Part shown: piece after piece, positions 57,509 to 64,000 of the stretch
How positions within the stretch are numbered: the stretch's first letter is position 1
Layout: every line of letters begins with the position of its first letter
NCBI GenBank assembly: GCA_033856275.1
Contig: JAWVFJ010000024.1
Span: 20,211 to 84,210, forward strand
DNA: 64,000 nt
DNA from: VRUE01 sp033856275
GTDB taxonomy: Bacteria; Actinomycetota; Thermoleophilia; Solirubrobacterales; 70-9
Direction: 5' to 3'
Made by a program: the position numbers and the translations under genes
The notes under the pieces: model-generated
What the model saw: only the letters and a program-made list of their open reading frames with translations
The model's database searches: none
What the model was told of the DNA's origin: nothing

Positions 57509-58751
57509 CGAGGGGCAAGCATATTCCCGACGCCGTTTTCGCCTTAGCCCATCGCTCGCCAACCGGCTGACGATCGGCTTTGCGATCGCTTTCGCCGTGC
57601 TCACCGGCCTCGCCGTGGTCGGGGTCGCGCGCTTCCTCCAGCAGCGCCAGGACTACGAGGACGCGACGGCGCGCTCTTATCAAGTCGAGATTGCTGCGCG
57701 CAACCGGCTCGCCAGCGGCACACACCCAGGCGCGGCCCGCGACACAATCCTCTCCCAGCAGCACAAGCGCCAGGCGCTTCGCGACGAAATCGGCGGTGAG
57801 ACCCGAGACACCGCGCTGCTGGTCGGGGCGGGCCTAATTGCCGGCCTCACCGGCGCCGCCCTCCTCTTCAGCGGCCTCATCGCCTCGATGCGCCGTCCGC
57901 TCGAGGAGCTCGTCGAGGCATCCGGGCGGCTCGCCGCGGGAGACCTCAATACGCGGGTCAAAATCGGCGGGCTCTCGGAGACCGCCTCGCTCGGCGCGGC
58001 GTTCAACGAAATGGCCGCCGAGCTGCAGCGCCGCGCAGGTGAGCGCGACCAGCTGGAAACGATGAAGGACGAGTTCGTCCTCACCGCCTCGCACGAGCTG
58101 CGCAGCCCGCTCACCTCGGTGCAGGGCTTCGCCGAGCTGCTGATGCTGGAGCGCGCCAAGCTCAGCCCCACGCAGGCGGACACGGTCGAGATCATCCTCG
58201 ACAACACCCGCCACCTGGTGCGGCTGCTCAATGACCTGCTCGACCTCGCCCGCAGCGACGCCGGGCGGCTGACGATCAAACCGGCGCCCACCGACGTCGC
58301 CTCGCTGGTCGAAGATCCGGTGCGGACGATGCTGAGCCAGACCCAGGCAAAGCAACAGTCGCTGACCCAGGAGATAGAGCCCGCCCTGCCGCACGTCAGC
58401 GTCGACCGTGACAGGATCCGCCAGGTACTCGTGAACCTGCTCACCAACGCCCACGAGTACTGTCCCGAAAAAGCGTCGATCCACGTGGCAGCGACCGGCA
58501 ACGGTGATGGAGTGGAGCTGTCGGTGAGCGACAACGGGCCTGGGATGGCAGCGGACCAGCTTGAGCACATATTCGAGCGCTTCACGCGCGGAGACGCCGG
58601 GCTGACCCAACACGTCGGCGGGACCGGTCTCGGCCTGGCGATCTCCAAATCGCTGGTCGATCTGCATGGCGGCCGGATCGCGGTCAAATCGACTCCGGGC
58701 GAGGGATCCACGTTTCACGTCTGGCTGCCGGCCTTCAAGGAGACGCAGTGA
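57486..58751 (+). CDS. Sensor histidine kinase
   Basis: This is a ~421-residue membrane kinase. Two membrane helices (about residues 25-45 and 110-135) enclose a short extracytoplasmic loop of ~70 residues. HAMP, then the H-box DEFVLTASHELRSPLTSVQG and an ATPase domain (NLLTNAHEYC, DNGPGM, GGTGLGLAIS) follow. The start is uncertain (GTG 57486 or 57474), and both overlap the 5' end of the divergent APH gene by at least 20 bases. The next gene, a receiver-only regulator, overlaps its stop by 4 bases and should be its partner. Confidence 0.92.
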   Translation: MPVASSPIEGQAYSRRRFRLSPSLANRLTIGFAIAFAVLTGLAVVGVARFLQQRQDYEDATARSYQVEIAARNRLASGTHPGAARDTILSQQHKRQALRDEIGGETRDTALLVGAGLIAGLTGAALLFSGLIASMRRPLEELVEASGRLAAGDLNTRVKIGGLSETASLGAAFNEMAAELQRRAGERDQLETMKDEFVLTASHELRSPLTSVQGFAELLMLERAKLSPTQADTVEIILDNTRHLVRLLNDLLDLARSDAGRLTIKPAPTDVASLVEDPVRTMLSQTQAKQQSLTQEIEPALPHVSVDRDRIRQVLVNLLTNAHEYCPEKASIHVAATGNGDGVELSVSDNGPGMAADQLEHIFERFTRGDAGLTQHVGGTGLGLAISKSLVDLHGGRIAVKSTPGEGSTFHVWLPAFKETQ

Positions 58752-59110
58752 GCACCCGCGTGCTGATCGCCGACGACTCCGAGACGATCCTGCTCCTGCT
58801 GCGCACGCGCCTGGAGATGGAGGGTTACGAGGTTGTCACGGCGGCGGACGGCGTCGAGGTGATCGAGGCGATGAGCGCCGGCCCGGCGCCGGACATCCTC
58901 CTGCTCGACGCGATGATGCCGCGCAAGTCCGGCATCGACGCCCTGCGTGAGCTGCGCGCCGCCGGCATCGACACCCCCGTCCTCATCGTCAGCGCCCACC
59001 AGGACGAGATGGACGCCGGCGCGCCCACCGACGTCGAGGTCAGTGGCTACATCACCAAGCCGATCGACTTCGACCAGCTTTTCGGCCGCATCGCCGAACT
59101 GACGACCTAG
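58748..59110 (+). CDS. Single-domain response regulator (CheY-like)
   Basis: This is a 120-residue receiver domain with no output domain. The acidic pair is in LIADDSE, the phospho-Asp in ILLLDAMMP, Ser in IVSAHQD and the conserved Lys in YITKPID. It starts at GTG 58748, inside the kinase stop. Without a DNA-binding part it must act through protein contacts or as a phosphate relay. Its 3' end overlaps the DEAD-box helicase gene by 4 bases. Confidence 0.93.
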   Translation: MSTRVLIADDSETILLLLRTRLEMEGYEVVTAADGVEVIEAMSAGPAPDILLLDAMMPRKSGIDALRELRAAGIDTPVLIVSAHQDEMDAGAPTDVEVSGYITKPIDFDQLFGRIAELTT

Positions 59111-60549
59111 CTCTTGGCGACCTCGAGCCGGATCTCCTTGCCCTTGACCTTGGTCCCGTCGAGGTACTCGACGGTGCGCTCGGCGACCTCGGGGTCGACG
59201 TGGACGAAGGAGAAGCGATGCAGGACGTGGACGTCGTGGATTGCCTCCTCGGGGAGGACGGCGCCCTCGCGCAGAGCCCAGCGCAGATCCTCCTCGGAGA
59301 TGCCGCTGCGCTCGCCCCGGTTGACGAAGAGCTTCACCGCCTTGCCTGCCTCGGCGGGCGGCGCGGCAGCGCCGTTGTCCTCGAGCTTGACTTTGCTGCG
59401 CTCGCGGCGACGCGGGCGCGGGGCGTGCTCGAGGCGCTCCTCGGGGGTTTCCCACTCGCCGATCGTCGTCTTCACGTCACGCTCGATGCGGCCGATCTCC
59501 TCGCGCTGGGCCGGCGTCACGAAGGTGATCGCGCGGCCGGTCCTGCCGACGCGGCCGGTCCTGCCGATGCGGTGGACGTAGACCTCTGAGGAAGCTGGCA
59601 CGTCGTAGTTGATCACGTGGGTGACGTGCTCGATGTCGAGCCCGCGGGCGGCGATGTCGGTCGCCACCAGCAGGCGCACACGATGGTCCTTGAAGGCGAT
59701 CATCACGCCGTCGCGCGAGCCCTGGCTCATGTCGCCGTGCAGCGCCTTCACATCGAGGCCTTTGTCCTTCAGCGTCCGCTCGAGCCGGTCGGCGCCGATC
59801 TTGGTGCGGCAGAAGATGATCGCCTGCTCCGGTTCTTCGGTCTTCAACAGCTCGATCAGGCGGGCCGTCTTCTCCCGCGCCGGCACCACGACGAAGGCCT
59901 GGGCGATCGCGTCGACGGTGAGCGTTTTCGGGGTGATGCGGACGGTGACCGGGTCGTACATGTAGCCCTCGGCCAGCTTTTTGATCGGCGGCGGCATCGT
60001 CGCCGAGAAGAGCGCCGTCTGCCGGCCGCTCGGGCACATGCGAAGGATTTTCTCGACGTCTTCGATGAAACCGAGGTCGAGCATCTCGTCGGCCTCGTCG
60101 AGGACGACGAAGCGGGCCGAGGTGAGGACGAGCGAGCGGCGCGACATCAGGTCCATCATCCGGCCCACGGTGGCGACGACGACGTGGGCGCCGGAGCGCA
60201 GCTGCGACTGCTGCGAGCGGATCGGGGCACCGCCGAAGACGGCGACGATCTCGATGTCGAGGTGCTCGGCGTAGGCGCGGAGCGCCTGGGTGACCTGGAT
60301 GCAGAGCTCGCGGGTCGGGGTGAGGACGATCGCCTGCACCTCGCCGTTGTCCGGTTCCAGGTACTGCAGCATCGGCAGGCCGAAGGCCGCCGTCTTGCCG
60401 GTGCCGGTCTGCGCCTGGCCGATCACGTCGTGGCCGGCGAGCAGCTCGGGGATCGCCTCCTCCTGGATCGGCGAGGGCTCGATGTAGCCGAGCTCGTCGA
60501 GCGCCTGCTGGATCGCAGGGGAGAGGCCGAGTTCTTTAAAGGTTTTCAT
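59107..60549 (-). CDS. DEAD-box ATP-dependent RNA helicase
   Basis: This is a 480-residue RNA helicase of the DeaD/CshA type for ribosome assembly and mRNA turnover. Motifs: Q-motif region (ELGLSPAIQQALDELGYIEPSPIQ), motif I AQTGTGKT, DEAD, SAT, and HRIGRTGRVGRTG. The C-terminal ~75 residues (KLFVNRGERSGISEEDLRWAL ... RLEVAKS) form a DbpA-like RNA-binding fold. It starts at ATG 60549. The quinone oxidoreductase gene lies 8 bases upstream on the same strand. Confidence 0.95.
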   Translation of the reverse strand: MKTFKELGLSPAIQQALDELGYIEPSPIQEEAIPELLAGHDVIGQAQTGTGKTAAFGLPMLQYLEPDNGEVQAIVLTPTRELCIQVTQALRAYAEHLDIEIVAVFGGAPIRSQQSQLRSGAHVVVATVGRMMDLMSRRSLVLTSARFVVLDEADEMLDLGFIEDVEKILRMCPSGRQTALFSATMPPPIKKLAEGYMYDPVTVRITPKTLTVDAIAQAFVVVPAREKTARLIELLKTEEPEQAIIFCRTKIGADRLERTLKDKGLDVKALHGDMSQGSRDGVMIAFKDHRVRLLVATDIAARGLDIEHVTHVINYDVPASSEVYVHRIGRTGRVGRTGRAITFVTPAQREEIGRIERDVKTTIGEWETPEERLEHAPRPRRRERSKVKLEDNGAAAPPAEAGKAVKLFVNRGERSGISEEDLRWALREGAVLPEEAIHDVHVLHRFSFVHVDPEVAERTVEYLDGTKVKGKEIRLEVAKS

Positions 60550-60557
60550 TCCGCCCT

Positions 60558-61505
60558 TTACGAAGTGGGGTCGAGGAGAAGCTTGCCGGCGCTGGTGCGT
60601 GATTCGAGTGCCTCGTGCGCGCGCGCAGCCTCCGACAGAGGGTAGACGCCGCCGATCGTAACCCGCAGTGCGCCCGTCGCCAGCGCCTCCAGGAGCTCCC
60701 CCACCAGAGGCACCGCGAGGTCCCGTCGAGCCAGCACGTGGACGAGCCAGAAACCGATCACGGCCTTCGATCCCTGCAGCAGCACGCCGGTGTCGATCTT
60801 GCGGCTCTCACGCGAGGCGTTGCCGAAGACGACCATCCGGCCGAGCGGGGCGAGCGCCCGCAGCTCGGCGTCGAAAGCGTCGCCGCCGCTCATATGGAGG
60901 ACGGCGTCGACCTTCTTCCCGTCGTTGGCCTCGAGCAGCGCCGCGTAGAGGTCATCGCTGCGCGAGTCGACGGTCGCGTCGGCGCCGAGGCTCTCGACCA
61001 GCTCCCGCTTCTCGGCGCTCGAGGCGAGGCCGATCACCTTCGCCCCGGCGGTCTTGGCGATCTGCACGGCGAGCGTGCCGGTGCCGCCCGCGGCGGCCTC
61101 GATCACGATCGTCTCCCCCGGCTCGATCCGGGCCGACCGTTTGACCAGCGCCATCGCGGTCAACCCCTGGAGGAGCGCCCCGGCGGCCTGCTCGTCGTCG
61201 ACCTCGTCGGGGACCGGGATCATCAGCGATTCGGGGACGATGACCTTCGCGGCGTAGCCACCGGTGCCGACCAGCGCGGCGACCCGGCGCCCGTCGGGGG
61301 TCCGTCCCGCCACCTCGGCCCCCGGCACCAAGGGCAGCTGCTGCTCGGCCAGGTAGTCGTTGCGGGTCGAGTGGGTGTCGGCGAAGTTGACCCCACAACG
61401 GGTGACCTCGACCAGGACCTCGCCCTCGCCGGGGGTGGGGTCCTCGAGGTCGACGTACTGGAAGGCGTCGGCGCCTCCGAACTCATGCAGCTGGATCGCT
61501 TTCAT
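60558..61505 (-). CDS. Zinc-type alcohol dehydrogenase-like quinone oxidoreductase
   Basis: This is a 315-residue medium-chain reductase of the NADPH:quinone oxidoreductase (zeta-crystallin) type. GVNFADTHSTRNDYL, the PLVPGAEVAG segment and the nucleotide-binding AAAGGTGTLAVQIAKTAGAKVIGLASS are clear. The zinc ligands of true alcohol dehydrogenases are absent. It starts at ATG 61505 (MKAIQLHEFGG). It is divergent from the PfkB kinase gene with 43 bases between starts. Confidence 0.93.
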   Translation of the reverse strand: MKAIQLHEFGGADAFQYVDLEDPTPGEGEVLVEVTRCGVNFADTHSTRNDYLAEQQLPLVPGAEVAGRTPDGRRVAALVGTGGYAAKVIVPESLMIPVPDEVDDEQAAGALLQGLTAMALVKRSARIEPGETIVIEAAAGGTGTLAVQIAKTAGAKVIGLASSAEKRELVESLGADATVDSRSDDLYAALLEANDGKKVDAVLHMSGGDAFDAELRALAPLGRMVVFGNASRESRKIDTGVLLQGSKAVIGFWLVHVLARRDLAVPLVGELLEALATGALRVTIGGVYPLSEAARAHEALESRTSAGKLLLDPTS

Positions 61506-61548
61506 CGGCCGAGTCTCGCAGAGGGAAGCCGGTAGGGTGCCATCCCTT

Positions 61549-62496
61549 ATGGCCCTGACCGTAGTTGGATCGATCGCCTTCGACGCCGTCAAGACCCCCT
61601 TCGGGGAGCGCGAGCGCATGCTCGGCGGCGCCGCCACCCACTTCTCGCTCGCCGCCAGCTTCTTCACCGAGGTGCGGCCGGTCGGGCCGGTCGGCGACGA
61701 CTTCGGCAGCGAGCACTTCGAGTTGCTCGAATCGCGCGGCATCAAGTGCGACGACATCGAGCGGGTCGAGGGCGGCCAGAGCTTCTTCTGGCGCGGCCAC
61801 TACGACTTCGATCTCAACGTCGCCCACACCGATGACACCCAGCTCGGCGTCTTCGGCGAGTTCGAGCCGAAGCTCTCCGACGCCGCGCGCGCCGCCGACA
61901 CCCTCTTCCTCGCCAACATCCAGCCCGACCTGCAGCGGCAGGTCCGCGCCCAGTGCGCCGCCGGGTTCAGCGGCCTCGACTCGATGAACCTCTGGATCGA
62001 AATCGCCAAGGACTCGCTCGAGGCGGCGATCGCCGAGGTCGACTGCCTGGTCGTCAACGACGCCGAGATTCGCATGCTGACCGGCGAGACCAACCTCGCC
62101 AAGGCGGCCCGCGCGGTGATGGCGATGGGCCCGCGGGCGGTGGTCGCCAAGCGCGGCGAGTACGGCGCCGCCTTGTTCACTGAAGGCGAGGACGGCCCTG
62201 GCTCCCACAACTTCTTCGCCCTGCCGGGCTTCCCGCTCGAGGACGTGCGCGACCCGACCGGGGCCGGCGACAGCTTCGCCGGCGGCTTCTTCGGTTACCT
62301 CGACGGATCGGGCGGCGACCTCGACGAGGCGAACCTGCGGCGAGCGATGGGCTACGGCACCGTGCTGGCCTCTTTCAACGTCGAGGAGTTCGGCACCGAG
62401 CGGGTCTCGCGCCTGGAGCGCGAGGAGATCGACGAGCGCTTCGAGGCGCTCCGTCGGATGACCCAGTTCGAGGCCATCCCCGCACCTCGTGACTAG
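61549..62496 (+). CDS. PfkB-family carbohydrate/nucleoside kinase
   Basis: This is a 315-residue ribokinase-superfamily enzyme. The N-terminal glycine motif appears as MLGGAATHFSLAASFF with GPVGDDFGSEH, and the C-terminal catalytic motif is DPTGAGDSFAGGFFGYL, where Asp is the base. The long insert region (residues 88-118) is unusual and rich in Asp/His, so the sugar or nucleoside substrate is unclear. It starts at ATG 61549. The citrate synthase gene follows after 86 bases. Confidence 0.9.
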   Translation: MALTVVGSIAFDAVKTPFGERERMLGGAATHFSLAASFFTEVRPVGPVGDDFGSEHFELLESRGIKCDDIERVEGGQSFFWRGHYDFDLNVAHTDDTQLGVFGEFEPKLSDAARAADTLFLANIQPDLQRQVRAQCAAGFSGLDSMNLWIEIAKDSLEAAIAEVDCLVVNDAEIRMLTGETNLAKAARAVMAMGPRAVVAKRGEYGAALFTEGEDGPGSHNFFALPGFPLEDVRDPTGAGDSFAGGFFGYLDGSGGDLDEANLRRAMGYGTVLASFNVEEFGTERVSRLEREEIDERFEALRRMTQFEAIPAPRD

Positions 62497-62582
62497 CACC
62501 AGCCTGGCCTCTGGCGATTAACAGGTCGGCGTCGCCGAACTGGAATACTAGGTTCTCCCCACGAAGCAGGAGAAGGAGGGTG

Positions 62583-63983
62583 ATGGCCACCGAGCAGCAG
62601 ACCACTGACGCCAGTGCCGAGAACGGAGTCGGGAGCGGGACGGACACGCTGACCGTCACCGACAACCGGACCGGCAAGTCCTACGAGTTGCCGATCACCG
62701 ACGGCACGATCCGCGGGCTGGACCTGCGCCAGATCAAGGTCGACGAGGACGAATTCGGGATGATGTCCTACGACCCGGCGTTCACCAACACGGCGTCCTG
62801 CCGCTCCTCGATCACCTACATCGACGGCGACGCGGGGATCCTCGAACACCGCGGCTACCCGATCGCGACGCTGTGTGAGAACTCGACCTTTCTCGAGGTC
62901 GCCTACCTGTTGATCTGGGGCGAGCTACCGACCAAAGACCAGCTCGACCGCTGGGAATTCGACATCACCCACCACACCTTCGTCCACGAGGATCTCAAGC
63001 ACCTCTACGAGGGCTTCCGCTACGACGCGCACCCGATGGGGATGCTGCTCTCCGGCGTCGGCGCCCTCTCGACCTTCTACCCCGACGCGAAGCAGATCAA
63101 CGACGAGGAAGAGCGCTACATGGCCGCTGTGCGGCTGATCGCCAAGGTGCCGACCCTGGCCGCCTACTCCTACCGGCACAACATGGGGTTCCCCTACGTC
63201 TACCCGGACAACGACCTCAGCTACGCCGAGAACTTCCTCTCGATGGTGTTCAAGAAAACCGAGTCGAAACACGTCCCGAAACCGGAGCTGGCCAAAGCTC
63301 TGGACGTCCTCTTCATCCTCCACGCCGACCACGAACAGAACTGCTCCACCAACGCGGTGCGCGGGGTCGGTTCCTCCGACGTCGACCCGTACTCGGCGGT
63401 GGCGGCCGGCGTGGCGGCGCTCTACGGGCCGCTCCACGGTGGCGCGAACGAGGCGGTGCTGCGGATGCTGCGGCGGATCGACAAGGTCGAGAACATCCCC
63501 GACTTCCTCGCCCGGGTGAAGGACCGCGAGGAGAAACTGATGGGCTTCGGCCACCGGGTCTACAAGAACTACGACCCACGGGCGCGGATCATCCAGGGCT
63601 ACCTCGACCCGATCTTCGAGGCGACCGAGTACAACCCGCTGGTCGAGATCGCCCGCGAGCTGGAGAAACAGGCGCTCGCGGACGACTACTTCACCTCGCG
63701 CAAGCTCTACCCGAACGTCGACTTCTACTCGGGGATCATCTACGAGGCGCTGGGGATCCCGACCGACATGTTCACGCTGCTCTTCGCGATCCCGCGGACG
63801 GCCGGCTGGGTCGCCCAGTGGATGGAGATGAAAGAAGACTCGGAGCAGAAAATCGCCCGCCCGCGGCAGATCTACACCGGCGAGCGGGAGCGCTCCTACG
63901 TCCCGATGGCAGAGCGCGAGGGCCCGGAGAAAATCGTCGGCCCGCCCGCCCGCCGTCCCAAACGCCCCCGCCGCGGCGCCTGA
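62583..63983 (+). CDS. gltA: Citrate synthase
   Basis: This is a 466-residue TCA-cycle enzyme condensing acetyl-CoA and oxaloacetate. The catalytic His regions LHADHEQNCSTNAVR and GFGHRVYKNYDPRA, a substrate loop (HGGANEAVLRML) and the terminal RPRQIYTGERERSYVPM are intact. The N-terminal ~25 residues are a polar extension. ATG 62583 follows GGAGG three bases upstream; the GTG three bases earlier is less likely. The last 17 bases of the window are non-coding. Confidence 0.96.
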   Translation: MATEQQTTDASAENGVGSGTDTLTVTDNRTGKSYELPITDGTIRGLDLRQIKVDEDEFGMMSYDPAFTNTASCRSSITYIDGDAGILEHRGYPIATLCENSTFLEVAYLLIWGELPTKDQLDRWEFDITHHTFVHEDLKHLYEGFRYDAHPMGMLLSGVGALSTFYPDAKQINDEEERYMAAVRLIAKVPTLAAYSYRHNMGFPYVYPDNDLSYAENFLSMVFKKTESKHVPKPELAKALDVLFILHADHEQNCSTNAVRGVGSSDVDPYSAVAAGVAALYGPLHGGANEAVLRMLRRIDKVENIPDFLARVKDREEKLMGFGHRVYKNYDPRARIIQGYLDPIFEATEYNPLVEIARELEKQALADDYFTSRKLYPNVDFYSGIIYEALGIPTDMFTLLFAIPRTAGWVAQWMEMKEDSEQKIARPRQIYTGERERSYVPMAEREGPEKIVGPPARRPKRPRRGA

Positions 63984-64000
63984 TTAGTCTGGGGCGGTGG

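Noticed and set aside
1..64000. tRNA, rRNA or tmRNA genes
   Set aside because: All spacers were read for a T-loop-like GGTTCGAATCC pattern and cloverleaf arms; none was found, and spacers are too short.
1..64000. Insertion sequence, integrase or prophage
   Set aside because: No transposase, integrase or phage structural motif was seen in any reading frame; the palindromes have no linked mobilisation gene in the window.

Overview
The window is dense, very GC-rich bacterial chromosome: 67 protein genes, almost no spacers over 150 bases and none over 300. No rRNA, tRNA, CRISPR array, transposase or prophage gene was seen. The gene set suggests an actinomycete of the Thermoleophilia type (Solirubrobacterales or a relative). 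The reasons are frequent GTG/TTG starts, a B12-dependent ribonucleotide reductase, a complete 14-subunit complex I, DUF4383, KTSC and DUF4242 proteins, and three paralogous secreted proteins sharing an N-terminus ending AYAAKKIG. This placement is inference from gene content, not from a marker gene.

Layout. 1-7.5 kb: a histidine kinase cut by the window edge, a glycosyltransferase/DUF2304 pair, a replication operon (topA-tmk-holB, minus strand) and a sugar-nucleotide epimerase. 7.5-17.4 kb: sirohaem synthesis, a MarR-controlled YceI/FMN-reductase pair, a haemolysin III-like protein, nrdJ, a P450 divergent from a lipase-type esterase, and a CsoR repressor with its own operator. 17.4-28.3 kb: an ABC exporter, HAD phosphatase, MFS transporter, thioesterase, msrB, a response regulator-serS-cytochrome c cluster, and small proteins. 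28.4-43.8 kb: nuoA to nuoN, interrupted by a reverse-strand DUF4242 gene between nuoI and nuoJ. 43.9-54 kb: AEC transporter, VOC protein, a tandem-domain ThyX-like protein, CBS protein, pilin-like protein, flippase-like protein, sulfotransferase, RibD-like reductase and acyl-CoA dehydrogenase. 54-64 kb: three tandem repeat-stalk proteins, an APH-like kinase, a two-component pair, a DEAD-box helicase, a quinone oxidoreductase, a PfkB kinase and citrate synthase.

The most unusual feature is a set of dispersed palindromic elements. (a) Five copies of a ~45-bp palindrome (GGTGCAACG ... CGTTGCACC) lie in spacers, two of them in tandem inside the nuo operon. (b) Two elements at 20.7 and 46.8 kb share an internal core but have different, perfectly paired outer arms. 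(c) Further inverted repeats have the same geometry: arms of about 15-27 bp around a 59-75 nt interior. (d) Three palindromes lie in frame inside coding sequences (holB, nuoG, nuoJ); those in holB and nuoG share a 15-nt block read in the same frame (SPDT). This resembles, in principle, the protein-coding palindromic elements known from Rickettsia. Other points of interest are an archaeal-looking topoisomerase I, the ThyX-like protein whose two domains have each lost a different part of the signature motif, and the decapeptide-repeat paralogs.
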